This document shows, piece by piece, positions 55,135-64,000 of a stretch of DNA of 64,000 nucleotides. The DNA is taken from contig NZ_VKKS01000001.1 in the NCBI RefSeq assembly GCF_019402645.1, positions 1,364,970-1,428,969 of the forward strand, given 5' to 3'. The stretch comes from Morganella morganii (lineage in GTDB: Bacteria > Pseudomonadota > Gammaproteobacteria > Enterobacterales > Enterobacteriaceae). Positions within the stretch are counted from its first letter, which is position 1; each line of letters starts with the position of its first letter. The translations under genes and the position numbers were made by a program. Below the pieces are notes generated by a model. The model saw only the letters and a program-made list of their open reading frames with translations. It was not told the origin of the DNA and ran no database searches.

Positions 55135-56163
55135 TTATCCGTTAAGCTGAGACAATCCGGGTGACAGTGTCACGTTTGCCGGCGGGGAATTATCGCCGCC
55201 GATCCGCCGCAACAGACGGGTCGCAGCACTGCGCCCCACATCCCGTGACGGCTGGGTGATAAAGGCTACCGGGATGTCATACAGCGCTTCACTACCGATA
55301 TCATCAAATCCCACCAGGGCAATTTCCCGGGTGAAATAACTTTCGTTATCACCCTGTCTGACTGTGTTACCAGTGCTCAGTGCGGCAAAATAAGCACCCA
55401 GCGCCGTACCTGTGTTGTGGCAGACAATCGCACTGACTTTGGGATACTGATACATAAATTCGGAGACCAGGCGGATGATATTCTGCTGTTTGTTATCGGT
55501 TTCCACAATCCACTCAGTGCGGAACGGCAGCCCGTACTGCACCAGTGTAGAACAGTAGCCGCCGACCCGCTCGGCGCGGGTGAGTGAATCACTTTCACCG
55601 CCGAAATAGGCAATCTGCCGGTGACCGTTTTTGATCAGGTATTCTGTTGCCATTCTGGCGGCAGATGCATTATCCGGGCGGACAACATCAATACCCGTGA
55701 ACTCACTGGCCCGGGCAGCACACACCATCGGGATCTGATAATGATTTACCCGCTCAACCACTTCATTAGTGAGAAATTTTCCGCCGCCGGCAATCACACC
55801 ATCCACGCCGTAGCGGATCAGACTGTCCAGCGAGCGGACAAACCCGGCAGCGGAATTGCCGCACTGAGTCAGAAAGACCTGCTTGCCCTGTGTTTCCGCA
55901 TATTCACTGACACCGGCGGCGACTTCCGCATAGAATGGTTCAGTAATATCTTTAACAATCAGACCAATCACATTGGAAATGTTATCCCGCAATGTCGCGG
56001 CCTGCTGGTTGCGGACATACCCCAGCTCTTCAATTGCCGCGTTGACTTTATCCGCGGTTTTCCGCGAAATCCGTCCTTTTCCGCTGAGCACCAGAGACAC
56101 TGTGGTCACGGATACGCCAGCCTGCTGCGCCACATCAACTATCGTGACTTTTCTGAGATTCAT
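55135..56163 (-). CDS. malI: LacI-family repressor MalI
   Basis: This is the repressor of malXY. The 342-residue product has a LacI-type helix-turn-helix (VTIVDVAQQAGVSVTTVSLVLSGKGRISRKTADKVNAAIEELGY) and a periplasmic-binding-protein-like core with LTRAERVGGYCSTLVQYGLPF, closely matching E. coli MalI. The ATG at 56163 begins the conserved part; twelve further in-frame residues upstream are unlikely. It is divergent from malX, and two MalI palindromes lie between the genes. Confidence 0.93.
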   Translation of the reverse strand: MNLRKVTIVDVAQQAGVSVTTVSLVLSGKGRISRKTADKVNAAIEELGYVRNQQAATLRDNISNVIGLIVKDITEPFYAEVAAGVSEYAETQGKQVFLTQCGNSAAGFVRSLDSLIRYGVDGVIAGGGKFLTNEVVERVNHYQIPMVCAARASEFTGIDVVRPDNASAARMATEYLIKNGHRQIAYFGGESDSLTRAERVGGYCSTLVQYGLPFRTEWIVETDNKQQNIIRLVSEFMYQYPKVSAIVCHNTGTALGAYFAALSTGNTVRQGDNESYFTREIALVGFDDIGSEALYDIPVAFITQPSRDVGRSAATRLLRRIGGDNSPPANVTLSPGLSQLNG

Positions 56164-56218
56164 AACGCCGGATACTTCCTTATGCTCAGGATACTGCACC
56201 GGATTTTACACAAAATCC

Positions 56219-56234
56219 GATAAAACGTTTTATC
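56219..56234. promoter_or_regulatory. MalI operator 1
   Basis: GATAAAACGTTTTATC is a perfect 16-bp palindrome, identical to the known E. coli MalI operator. It lies 56 bp upstream of malI and serves autoregulation. Confidence 0.92.
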
Positions 56235-56297
56235 TATTTCCGAAATATGGTTGCTGTGTCATGTTTATTTTTTGTGATCGGGCAACTATTATAATTT

Positions 56298-56313
56298 GGT
56301 AAAACGTTTTATC
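56298..56313. promoter_or_regulatory. MalI operator 2
   Basis: GGTAAAACGTTTTATC differs from operator 1 at one base and lies 46 bp before the malX start. Spacing between the two sites is 79 bp, so looping is possible. Confidence 0.9.
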
Positions 56314-56358
56314 TTATTTTACCTTCACAACACCATACTGACATTTACAGGATACCGT

Positions 56359-57975
56359 ATGAGTAGCCAACCAAAACAAAAAGTCACGCTCTGGGAGTTT
56401 TTCCAGGGACTGGGCAAAACCTTTATGCTGCCTGTCGCGCTGCTCTCGTTCTGCGGGATCATCCTCGGCATCGGCAGTTCCCTCAGCAGCCGGGATGTAC
56501 TGACACTGCTGCCGTTTCTGGATCACACAGTCTTCCAGTTACTGTTTACCTGGATGAGTAAAATAGGCTCATTTGCCTTTAGTTTCCTGCCGGTGATGTT
56601 TGCTATCGCCATTCCGCTGGGACTGGCGCGTGAGAACAAAGGCGTAGCCGCCTTTGCCGGATTTGTCGGTTTTGCGGTTTTTAACCTTGCCACTAACTTC
56701 TATCTCACTGCCGCCGATATTTTGCCGACTACTGATCCGGCGATTCTGAAAGCCCATAACATCCGTGATGTACTGGGGATTCAGTCTATCGACAGCGGGA
56801 TCCTGGGTGCCGTTATCGTCGGTATTATTGTTTATATGCTGCATGAACGCTTCAATACCATCCGCCTGCCGGATGCACTGGCGTTCTTCGGCGGTACCCG
56901 GTTTGTGCCGATTATCACCACCCTGGTGCTTGGCCTGTGCGGCCTGCTGGTTCCGCTGATCTGGCCGTGGTTTGCCATGGGTATCAACGGATTGGGTAAG
57001 CTGATTCAGAGCGCCGGTGCTTTCGGGCCGATGATTTTCGGCTCCGGTGAGCGGCTGTTACTGCCATTTGGACTGCATCATATTCTGGTGGCATTAATCC
57101 GCTTTACTGAAGCGGGCGGCACCATGGAAGTGTGCGGTAATACGGTTAACGGTGCACTGACTATCTTCCAGGCTCAGCTCTCCTGTCCGGAAACTCAGGG
57201 CTTTGCAGCCAGCGCGACTCAGTTCCTGTCTCAGGGCAAAATGCCGGCTTTCCTCGGTGGCCTGCCGGGTGCAGCATTAGCTATGTATCACTGTGCTCAC
57301 CCTGAAAACCGTCATAAAATTAAAGGATTACTGATTTCCGGTGTGGTCGCCTGTGTTATCGGCGGAACAACAGAGCCGCTGGAATTCCTGTTCCTGTTTG
57401 TGGCGCCGTTCCTGTATCTGATCCATGCAATTCTGACCGGACTCGGCTTTACCGTAATGGCCATTACCGGCGTCACTATCGGTAACACTGACGGTAACCT
57501 GATTGACTTTGTGGTCTTCGGGATCCTCCACGGCATCCAGACCAAATGGTACATGGTACCGGTTGTGGCCTTTATCTGGTTTGCTTCTTACTATGCGATT
57601 TTCCGGTTCGCCATTACCCGCTTTAATATCAAAACCCCGGGCCGCGATACGGATACCAAAGAAAGCGCACCGGCAACCGGCAGTTCAGCAGGGAAATCCG
57701 GCTACGACGTCCCCGCTATTCTGGCGGCGCTGGGTGGCAAAGAGAACATTATTTCACTGGATAACTGTATCACCCGTCTGCGGATGTCTGTACAGGACAT
57801 GAGTAAAGTGGATGATGCGCAACTCAAAGCATTGCGTGCGATCGGGGTCGTCCATCTGAATGAGCATAATTTGCAGGTGGTTATCGGCCCGCAGGTTCAG
57901 TCTGTCAAAGATGAACTGGAAAAGCTGATGAAATCCGTATCCGACTCCGCTCAGCCGGAGCCGCAAAAAGCCTGA
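56359..57975 (+). CDS. malX: PTS maltose/glucose-type EIICB component MalX
   Basis: The 538-residue PTS permease imports and phosphorylates a glucose-type sugar. The membrane EIIC domain covers about residues 1-430, with GSGERLLLPFGLHHI and the substrate loop GGTTEPLEFLFLF. The EIIB domain at the end has the phospho-cysteine in LDNCITRLRM. The ATG at 56359 is the E. coli-like start. It is followed by a terminator-like hairpin and malY. The physiological substrate of MalX is uncertain, although it can carry glucose and maltose. Confidence 0.94.
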   Translation: MSSQPKQKVTLWEFFQGLGKTFMLPVALLSFCGIILGIGSSLSSRDVLTLLPFLDHTVFQLLFTWMSKIGSFAFSFLPVMFAIAIPLGLARENKGVAAFAGFVGFAVFNLATNFYLTAADILPTTDPAILKAHNIRDVLGIQSIDSGILGAVIVGIIVYMLHERFNTIRLPDALAFFGGTRFVPIITTLVLGLCGLLVPLIWPWFAMGINGLGKLIQSAGAFGPMIFGSGERLLLPFGLHHILVALIRFTEAGGTMEVCGNTVNGALTIFQAQLSCPETQGFAASATQFLSQGKMPAFLGGLPGAALAMYHCAHPENRHKIKGLLISGVVACVIGGTTEPLEFLFLFVAPFLYLIHAILTGLGFTVMAITGVTIGNTDGNLIDFVVFGILHGIQTKWYMVPVVAFIWFASYYAIFRFAITRFNIKTPGRDTDTKESAPATGSSAGKSGYDVPAILAALGGKENIISLDNCITRLRMSVQDMSKVDDAQLKALRAIGVVHLNEHNLQVVIGPQVQSVKDELEKLMKSVSDSAQPEPQKA

Positions 57976-57984
57976 TAACTTACA

Positions 57985-58010
57985 CCGCACTGCCTGACAG
58001 TGCGGTTTTT
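57985..58010 (+). terminator. terminator between malX and malY
   Basis: CCGCACTG (57985-57992) pairs with CAGTGCGG (57998-58005), followed by five T, only 16 bp before the malY start. It would reduce malY expression relative to malX. Confidence 0.8.
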
Positions 58011-58025
58011 CTTTCCGGAGAAACT

Positions 58026-59198
58026 ATGTCCTCTCTCTTTTCTGTTCCGGTTGACCGCCGCGGCACCTACTGTACCCAATGGGATTTTGTGCAGGATCGC
58101 TTTGGTCAGGCGGATTTACTGCCTTTTACTATCTCAGATATGGATTTTGTCACCGCACCGGTGATCCTGAAAGCGATTTCAGAACGTACAGCGCACGGCG
58201 TGTTTGGCTACAGCCGCTGGCAACACCACGATTTTCTCAGCGCCATCGCACACTGGTTTTCATCCCGTTTTCAGACACAAATTGATACTCAGACACTGGT
58301 GTACGGGCCGTCGGTGATCTACATGGTCAGTCAGATGATCCGTATGTGGTCACAGCCCGGTGACGGTGTGGTGGTACATACCCCGGCCTATGATGCATTT
58401 TATAAAACGATTACCGGTAATCAGCGCACTGTCGTTCCCTGCCTGCTGCAAAAAACAGCAGATGGCTGGTGGTGTGATATGAATGAGCTGGAATCCCTGC
58501 TTGCACGGCCTGAAACCCGGATTCTGCTGCTGTGCAGCCCGCATAACCCAACCGGAAAAGTCTGGACCCGCGATGAACTGACCACTATGGCAGAACTGTG
58601 CGAACGGCATAATGTGCGGGTGATCAGTGATGAAATTCATATGGATCTGTGCCGTACACCACATCGGCATACACCGTGGTCCGAAACCGGGCGCGGGAAA
58701 TGGGCGTTGTTTACCTCTGCATCCAAATCTTTCAATATTCCGGCACTGACCGGCGCTTACGGGCTGATCTCAGACGCAGACTCCCGTGAAGCCTATTTCC
58801 GTCAGCTGAAAGCCTGTGACGGACTTTCTTCCCCTGCTGTGCTGGCGGTTATCGCACATATTGCCGCCTACCGGGAAGGTGCGCCGTGGCTTGATGAACT
58901 GCGTAATTATCTCTTCGCTAATCTGGATTATATAAAGCAGCGGCTGGATGCTGAATTTCCGGAGCTGAACTGGCTGGTGCCGGAATCCACGTATCTGGCG
59001 TGGATCGATCTGAACCCGCTCGGTATTGATGATAATGACCTGCAACATACCCTGATCACACAGGAAAAAGTGGCGATCATGCCGGGATATACCTACGGAG
59101 AGGAAGGACGCGGATTTTTGCGCCTCAATGCCGGATGCCCGCGTGATAAACTTGCCGCAGGCATGGATAAATTAATTCACGCGCTGAAATCACGCTGA
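58026..59198 (+). CDS. malY: MalY, PLP-dependent cystathionine beta-lyase
   Basis: MalY is a PLP enzyme with beta-cystathionase activity that in E. coli also binds and inhibits the maltose activator MalT. The 390-residue product has the fold type I motifs CSPHNPTGKVWT, ISDEIHMDL and the PLP lysine in SASKSFNIPALTGAYG. The order malI, malX, malY is conserved. This is the second cystathionine beta-lyase in the window, next to metC at 14-15 kb. Confidence 0.94.
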   Translation: MSSLFSVPVDRRGTYCTQWDFVQDRFGQADLLPFTISDMDFVTAPVILKAISERTAHGVFGYSRWQHHDFLSAIAHWFSSRFQTQIDTQTLVYGPSVIYMVSQMIRMWSQPGDGVVVHTPAYDAFYKTITGNQRTVVPCLLQKTADGWWCDMNELESLLARPETRILLLCSPHNPTGKVWTRDELTTMAELCERHNVRVISDEIHMDLCRTPHRHTPWSETGRGKWALFTSASKSFNIPALTGAYGLISDADSREAYFRQLKACDGLSSPAVLAVIAHIAAYREGAPWLDELRNYLFANLDYIKQRLDAEFPELNWLVPESTYLAWIDLNPLGIDDNDLQHTLITQEKVAIMPGYTYGEEGRGFLRLNAGCPRDKLAAGMDKLIHALKSR

Positions 59199-59234
59199 TT
59201 TTTTCACGACCCGGGCGCATTCTCTGCGCCCCGG

Positions 59235-59399
59235 TTATTCGTGTTTGCCGACCTTATTGCGCAAGGCGCGGCGAAAATAGGAAAACGGTAAGCTGGGGCA
59301 CGACTTATCTGCAGGTCTGCCGGTGTTCACCGCTTCCTGTTTTTCATCCTGAACCGGTTTTTCCGGCGGGATTTTGCCGGAGGTGGTGTTTTCCGCCAT
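59235..59399 (-). CDS. 54-residue protein coupled to yqjI
   Basis: The ATG at 59399 lies two bases after the yqjI stop, and the GAGG of its Shine-Dalgarno is inside the last yqjI codons. Fifty-four codons follow. The product starts with a polar, proline-rich half (MAENTTSGKIPPEKPVQ) and ends with a basic aromatic part (LPFSYFRRALRNKVGKHE). No homologue is recognised. Its coding character and coupling support a real gene. A GC-rich hairpin near 59213-59232 follows. A role with the metal-responsive regulator is possible. Confidence 0.55.
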   Translation of the reverse strand: MAENTTSGKIPPEKPVQDEKQEAVNTGRPADKSCPSLPFSYFRRALRNKVGKHE

Positions 59400-59400
59400 G

Positions 59401-60114
59401 TTATTCCTCTTCTTTGCTGAGTGCGTCGTTAACCGCTTCTATTTTCCGGACTGCATCATTAAGAATGTCAGCAATCTGCCCGAGCTTGATTTCGTCCAGT
59501 TCACTGGTGACCAGTTTATGGCGCAGCAGTGCCCGTAAATTCCCCAGAGCCTGTTCAATTTCATCGGATAACAGAGAACCGCGGCGGAAGGATTTGGTGT
59601 CCTGTAAACGTTGTGCTATCTGTTCCAGAACATCCGCGTTTTCTTCCAGATGCATTTTGCCTTCCGGTGTCAGGCTATAGCTTTTACGGCCGTTTCCGGT
59701 GTTTTCCGCCACAATCAGCTGCTGGTCTTCAAGCAGTGTCAGTGTCGGGTAAATCACGCCCGGACTTGGTGTATACAGACCGGAAGTCAGCTGACCGATA
59801 GATTTGATTAACTCATAACCGTGACTCGGTTTCTGATTAAGATTGGCCAGCATCATAATGCGCAGATCACCATGGTCAAGCAGACGGCGCAGGCCTTTCC
59901 CGCGACCACGATGACGCCCTTCGCGGCAATCGGGTCCGTGATGCTCATGATCATGGCCGCCGTGACAACAGTGTTCATGTTGCCCGTCATGTTCGTGGTG
60001 ATCACTATGGCAGCACTGGCTGCGGTGTTCACCGTGACGGCCGCCATGGCCCCCGCGACGCTGACGCCCTTCCTGTGAATCACAGGCACGATGGCGTAAC
60101 GCATGAAGAAACAT
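59401..60114 (-). CDS. yqjI: PadR-family metal-responsive repressor YqjI
   Basis: In E. coli, YqjI senses nickel and represses yqjH and itself. The 237-residue product has an N-terminal region of about 70 residues very rich in histidine and cysteine (for example EHCCHGGHDHEHHG), which would bind metal. A PadR winged helix follows, with SHGYELIKSI and YTPSPGVIYPTLTLLEDQQL. The ATG at 60114 has AAGGA upstream. The usual partner yqjH is not adjacent. A 54-residue ORF is coupled downstream. Confidence 0.92.
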   Translation of the reverse strand: MFLHALRHRACDSQEGRQRRGGHGGRHGEHRSQCCHSDHHEHDGQHEHCCHGGHDHEHHGPDCREGRHRGRGKGLRRLLDHGDLRIMMLANLNQKPSHGYELIKSIGQLTSGLYTPSPGVIYPTLTLLEDQQLIVAENTGNGRKSYSLTPEGKMHLEENADVLEQIAQRLQDTKSFRRGSLLSDEIEQALGNLRALLRHKLVTSELDEIKLGQIADILNDAVRKIEAVNDALSKEEE

Positions 60115-60134
60115 AGTAAATTCCTTTTGTGATA

Positions 60135-60153
60135 AATAATGATAATCAGCAAA
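60135..60153. promoter_or_regulatory. Fur-box match in the yqjI promoter
   Basis: AATAATGATAATCAGCAAA matches the Fur consensus at 14 of 19 positions, including an unbroken AATGATAATCA. It lies just upstream of the yqjI start. Confidence 0.5.
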
Positions 60154-60160
60154 ATCAGGT

Positions 60161-60235
60161 TTTAGATATATCTGTTTTGTCTTCAGGAACAACTATAGTC
60201 GCCCGGGATAAAAAGATCAAATTAGATATATCTAA
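60161..60235. promoter_or_regulatory. two palindromes, probable YqjI operators
   Basis: TTAGATATATCTG (60162-60174) and the perfect palindrome TTAGATATATCTAA (60222-60235) share the core AGATATATCT and lie 60 bp apart upstream of yqjI. PadR-type repressors bind such paired AT-rich palindromes. Confidence 0.7.
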
Positions 60236-60355
60236 AATGGTGCAATTAGTGTTTTAACGGGAATAATTATCACTATCAGAGTATAACAGGAAGTGACCTG
60301 CACTATCAGCAAATGGTGCGAAACACACTGACAGTGCAGATATAAAGGAAGACAA

Positions 60356-61366
60356 TCAGAAGTCAGGATTAATCAGAACAATTTTTCCGCTTAAATTGCC
60401 GGACTCCATCAGCTGGTGAGCTTTTGCCGCATCCGCCAGATTAAAGGTATAGTTCACCAGTGGCTTGACCCTCCCTGCCCGCAGCAGCGGCCAGACTTTA
60501 TGAGCAAGGTCACGGGCAATAACGGCTTTCTCTTCCGGTGTCCGTGCCCGCAGTGTCGATCCGGTATGCAGCAGGCGTTTTACCATCAGCGGCATCAGAT
60601 TCAGGTTCTGCGGATTGCCGCGCATCAGGCCAATCTGGATAATCCGTCCGCCTTTGGCCGCAACCTCATAGTTTTTGCTGACATAATCACCACCGATAAG
60701 GTCAACAACCATATTTACGCCCTGCCCGCCGGTCAGCTCCGGAATAACCTGCGCAAAATCAGCTTCACGGTAATTAATGACGTGATCGGCCCCCAGTTGC
60801 CGGGCCAGTTCCGCTTTTTCACCGGAGCCGACAGTGGTGTATACCGTGGCACCAAAGGCTTTCGCCAGCATAATTGCCACACTGCCGATGCCGGAGGTAC
60901 CGCCGTGGATAAGCACACTCTCTTCACTTTGCAGTTTTCCGGTCTGGAAAACGTTCGCCCATACCGTGAAGAAATTTTCCGGAATGGCCGCAGCCTCCGT
61001 GTAACTCAGATTTTCCAGCGGCAGCGCGATACTGTCATGAACCAGGCAATATTCCGCATATCCCCCGCCCGCAACCAGCGCACATACTTTATCGCCGACC
61101 TGACGTCGTTTGCAGTCTTCCCCGACAGCCACGACCTCACCCGCGATTTCCAGTCCCGGAATCGGAGAGGCATCCGGCGGCGGCGGATAGCTTCCCTGAC
61201 GCTGGAACACATCAGGCCGGTTAACACCGGCGGCGGCCACTTTAACCAGCAGGTATTCTCCCTGAACTTTCGGCAACGGCATCTCAATGGCCTGTAATAC
61301 TTCCGGGCCGCCGGGCCGGGTAATATCAATTGCTATCATTGACTCAGGTAATGCATATGACATCAT
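60356..61366 (-). CDS. NAD(P)H-quinone oxidoreductase, zeta-crystallin type
   Basis: The 336-residue product is a zinc-free medium-chain dehydrogenase of the quinone oxidoreductase (PIG3/Qor) group. Features are AAGVNRPDVFQRQGSYPPP, the YTEAAAIPENFFTVW segment, the nucleotide site LIHGGTSGIGSVAIMLAKAFGA, and NYREADF. It would reduce quinones or related compounds with NADPH. Starts at 61366 and 61363 (ATGATG) are equivalent, with AAGGAAA upstream. It appears to be transcribed alone. Confidence 0.9.
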   Translation of the reverse strand: MMSYALPESMIAIDITRPGGPEVLQAIEMPLPKVQGEYLLVKVAAAGVNRPDVFQRQGSYPPPPDASPIPGLEIAGEVVAVGEDCKRRQVGDKVCALVAGGGYAEYCLVHDSIALPLENLSYTEAAAIPENFFTVWANVFQTGKLQSEESVLIHGGTSGIGSVAIMLAKAFGATVYTTVGSGEKAELARQLGADHVINYREADFAQVIPELTGGQGVNMVVDLIGGDYVSKNYEVAAKGGRIIQIGLMRGNPQNLNLMPLMVKRLLHTGSTLRARTPEEKAVIARDLAHKVWPLLRAGRVKPLVNYTFNLADAAKAHQLMESGNLSGKIVLINPDF

Positions 61367-61861
61367 TACTTTTCCTTAAACAGTCCCGGTTTTGTAATGC
61401 CTGTCGTTTTATGACGAATCAGACAAATTACAGTTTCAGCATAATGCAGCATATCAAAGATAGCACTGCCCGATTATGACAGTGTATTATGTCCGGCTCC
61501 CGCTTTTTTATATTTTTATCCGTACCGGACGTTCGTTTTTTTGTTATTTATTTGTGACTGACTTTAATATACCACGCTATTTTATAACGCAAAAAGAACG
61601 ATTTATTCATATTCACCCGGCTTATTAACATATTGATAAGCAAAAAATTGACCTGCATTCTCTCCCTCTGTTATTTTAAACCGGTTTATTGAGAGTTTAA
61701 TCAAATAATTCACATTATGACATCACGAAAAAAGCATAATATGTCAATATATTGCCCCTGTTTTCATCCAGGTATGACGATATTTAAACTCAGACCACTT
61801 ACCACTTTTGGTAGTCTGTGATAAAATTGATTCAAATCAATATTATTTCAAGAGCAAGCCT
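61367..61861. other. fnr upstream region
   Basis: No gene is recognised in this stretch. It becomes AT-rich after 61500 and contains the fnr promoter and the FNR site at 61827-61840. Confidence 0.5.
61827..61840. promoter_or_regulatory. FNR box in the fnr promoter
   Basis: TTGATTCAAATCAA is a perfect TTGAT-N4-ATCAA palindrome ending 21 bp before the fnr start. At this position FNR would repress its own gene when oxygen is absent, as in E. coli. Confidence 0.88.
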
Positions 61862-62620
61862 ATGATCCCGGAAAAACGTGTAGTACGTAGAATTCAATCA
61901 GGTGGCTGCGCGATCCACTGCCAGGATTGCAGCATCAGTCAGCTTTGCATCCCGTTCACGCTTAATGAACATGAACTGGATCAGCTTGATAATATCATCG
62001 AGCGTAAAAAGCCTATCCAGAAAGGCCAGGCACTGTTTAAAGCCGGAGATGAGCTGAAATCACTGTATGCAATCCGCTCCGGGACCATCAAAAGCTACAC
62101 CATTACCGAAGAAGGTGATGAGCAGATCACCGGTTTCCATCTTGCCGGTGACCTCGTCGGCTTTGATGCTATTATCAATACCGAACATCCGAGTTTCGCC
62201 CAGGCGCTGGAAACATCCATGGTCTGTGAGATTCCGTATGAGACCCTGGATGACCTGTCCGGCAAAATGCCGAACCTGCGTCAGCAGATGATGCGCCTGA
62301 TGAGCGGCGAAATTAAAGGTGACCAGGAAATGATCCTGCTGCTTTCCAAAAAGAACGCGGAAGAGCGTCTTGCTGCCTTTATCTATAACCTGTCACGCCG
62401 TTTTGCCCAGCGTGGTTTCTCCCCGCGTGAATTCCGTCTGACCATGACCCGTGGTGACATTGGTAACTATCTGGGTCTGACTGTCGAAACCATCAGCCGC
62501 CTGCTGGGTCGTTTCCAGAAAAGCGGAATGCTGGCGGTAAAAGGCAAATATATTACCATCGAAGATATGGAACAGCTGGCAGCACTGGCCGGTAAAGTAC
62601 CTGCACTGCCGCAGGATTAG
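61862..62620 (+). CDS. fnr: anaerobic regulator FNR
   Basis: This is the oxygen-sensing global regulator. The 252-residue product has the [4Fe-4S] ligands C20, C23 and C29 near the N-terminus (an extra C16 is also present) and the fourth ligand in [10 protein letters not shown] Crp-type sensor and dimer helix follow. The helix-turn-helix [21 protein letters not shown] carries the E-SR residues that read TTGAT. The ATG at 61862 is the normal start. It precedes uspE, as in E. coli. Confidence 0.97.
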   Translation: MIPEKRVVRRIQSGGCAIHCQDCSISQLCIPFTLNEHELDQLDNIIERKKPIQKGQALFKAGDELKSLYAIRSGTIKSYTITEEGDEQITGFHLAGDLVGFDAIINTEHPSFAQALETSMVCEIPYETLDDLSGKMPNLRQQMMRLMSGEIKGDQEMILLLSKKNAEERLAAFIYNLSRRFAQRGFSPREFRLTMTRGDIGNYLGLTVETISRLLGRFQKSGMLAVKGKYITIEDMEQLAALAGKVPALPQD

Positions 62621-62763
62621 TCATTCCCCTCCCGGCAACATTTTTGGCTGCCGTAAAACGCATCAGACCGGTTTATTTCGGTCTGGTGCGAATATTTCCT
62701 ACATTCCTGCTCCCGTTTGGTTTATCTTTATAGATACGTATCCAGCCCCGCGAGGAGAGATGA

Positions 62764-63711
62764 ATGTCTGAATATCAGAACCTCTTAGTTGCAATAGACC
62801 CCAATCAGGATGATCAGCCGGCATTACGGCGTGCGGTATATATCGTGCAACGCAATGGCGGACGCATCAAAGCTTTCTTACCTATCTATGATCTGTCATA
62901 TGATATGACTACCCTGTTGTCTCCCGAAGAACGGGATGCCATGCGCAAAGGCGTGATTGCCCAGCGTTGCGCGTGGATCAAACAGCAGGCGCGTTACTAT
63001 CTGGAAGCCGGCATTGATATTGAAGTGAAAGTGATATGGCATAACCGGCCTTATGAGGCGATTATCAGGGAGGTTGTCAGTGGTGGTCATGATCTGTTGC
63101 TGAAAATGGCGCATCAGAATGATAAGTTCGGGTCTCTGATTTTCACCCCGCTGGACTGGCAGTTGCTGCGTAAATGTCCGTGCCCGGTCTGGATGGTTAA
63201 GGATAAAGTCTGGCCTGAACAGGGTTCTGTCGTAGTCGGTGTCAATCTGTCCAATGAAGAATCGTACCATGATGCGCTGAATCTCAAACTGGTGTCCCTG
63301 ACACAGGATCTCGCGAAACGGATTGTGAAAGACCCCGCAATTCATCTGGTCAGTGCTTATCCGGTGGCACCGATCAACATTGCCATCGAATTACCGGATT
63401 TTGACCCGAACACCTACAACAATGCGCTGCGCGGCCAGCATCTTATCGCTATGAAAGAACTGCGCCAGCAATTCGCTATCGGCGAGGAATACACGCACGT
63501 TTATGAGGGATTACCGGAAAAAGTGATCCCGGAAGTATGCGGTGAACTGAATGCCGGGGTGGTCGTGCTGGGGATTATCGGCCGGACCGGTATCTCTGCC
63601 GCGTTCCTCGGGAATACCGCAGAGCATGTAATTGACCATCTGAAGTGTGATTTGCTGGCAGTGAAACCGGACGGCTTTGTTTGTCCGGTAGATACCGGCG
63701 ATGATGATTAA
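62764..63711 (+). CDS. uspE: tandem universal stress protein UspE
   Basis: The 315-residue product has two Usp domains. The first starts [22 protein letters not shown] and the second [18 protein letters not shown], ending with [21 protein letters not shown]. It follows E. coli UspE throughout. Such proteins help survival under stress and bind lipid or nucleotide-like ligands. The start at 62764 has GAGGAGAG upstream. It lies next to fnr, which is conserved in enterobacteria, and has its own terminator. Confidence 0.95.
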   Translation: MSEYQNLLVAIDPNQDDQPALRRAVYIVQRNGGRIKAFLPIYDLSYDMTTLLSPEERDAMRKGVIAQRCAWIKQQARYYLEAGIDIEVKVIWHNRPYEAIIREVVSGGHDLLLKMAHQNDKFGSLIFTPLDWQLLRKCPCPVWMVKDKVWPEQGSVVVGVNLSNEESYHDALNLKLVSLTQDLAKRIVKDPAIHLVSAYPVAPINIAIELPDFDPNTYNNALRGQHLIAMKELRQQFAIGEEYTHVYEGLPEKVIPEVCGELNAGVVVLGIIGRTGISAAFLGNTAEHVIDHLKCDLLAVKPDGFVCPVDTGDDD

Positions 63712-63732
63712 AAACGGATTCGGTAAAGCATA

Positions 63733-63761
63733 AAAAAGGCGGGAAATATTCCCGCCTTTTT
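63733..63761. terminator. bidirectional terminator between uspE and pntB
   Basis: AAAAAGGCGGGAA (63733-63745) pairs perfectly with TTCCCGCCTTTTT (63749-63761). T runs on both strands serve the convergent genes. Confidence 0.92.
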
Positions 63762-63775
63762 CATTTTATCCCGGA

Positions 63776-64000
<225 letters not shown>

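Noticed and set aside
59821-60078. Hydrophobic 85-codon ORF on the plus strand
   Set aside because: It is the complement of the histidine-rich coding region of yqjI. Reversed histidine codons read as methionine and valine, which creates a false membrane-protein look.
60416-61297. Open frame of 293 codons on the plus strand
   Set aside because: It lies wholly antisense to the well-supported quinone reductase gene and has no recognisable domain. Long antisense frames are common in this codon usage.

Overview
The window looks like chromosome of an enterobacterium of the Proteus-Providencia-Morganella group, most likely Morganella. Nearly every housekeeping gene has a close Escherichia coli counterpart (prpBCD, ada, alkB, metC, nudK, ybiT, yaiI, yegD, nemRA, malIXY, yqjI, fnr, uspE, pntB). 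The window also has a twin-arginine-type membrane L-amino acid deaminase, the enzyme behind the phenylalanine-deaminase test that defines this group. No rRNA, tRNA, CRISPR array or complete insertion sequence was found. The genus is an inference.

Layout. 1-5.4 kb: propionate catabolism (prpBCD leftward, prpR rightward, sigma-54 promoter between). 5.5-8.4 kb: alkB, an Ada that lacks its four zinc cysteines, an SH3-like periplasmic protein and a 34-residue lipoprotein. 8.4-14 kb is accessory: a phosphothreonine lyase effector of the SpvC/OspF family, two acetyltransferases, a fragment of an iron-binding protein gene, a Cry-like delta-endotoxin homologue and a PAP2 protein. 14-24.6 kb: metC with a transporter and LysR regulator, nudK, an EamA exporter, tetR-sugE, an Lrp-type regulator, ybiT and yaiI. 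24.8-26.9 kb: the deaminase and an exported RidA-like protein behind a Fur-box match. 28-34.3 kb: hipBA behind five 27-bp operator-like repeats, then a siderophore uptake operon (TonB receptor, binding protein, C-type-lectin/SUMF-fold protein). 34.4-42.3 kb: rhomboid protease, yehS-like gene, exported amidohydrolase plus HAD phosphatase, Dyp peroxidase, yegD, nemRA. 42.3-45.6 kb: an ATPase remnant, then a thiosulfate-type transporter with a triple-rhodanese lipoprotein. 45.9-51.6 kb is AT-rich and accessory: two unknown genes inserted at the end of a truncated mgtA-like gene that keeps a proline-containing leader ORF, then a compact operon encoding a 23-residue peptide, an HExxH peptide-modification enzyme and an MFS transporter. 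51.8-64 kb: threonine aldolase, Crp-type regulator, adenosylhomocysteinase, malIXY, yqjI, quinone reductase, fnr, uspE and the end of pntB.

The most interesting unit is the operon at 49.4-51.6 kb (minus strand). It has the architecture of a minimal RiPP pathway: a tiny precursor with a good Shine-Dalgarno, a 14-bp hairpin, the putative hydroxylase, and a transporter overlapping it by one base. It is absent from standard gene calls because the precursor is so short. Other notable points are the orphan type III effector, the short Cry-like toxin, the zinc-site-less Ada, the deaminase/RidA pair with its Fur box, and the HipB operator array. All functional statements rest on reading translations against remembered family features. 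No database search was run.
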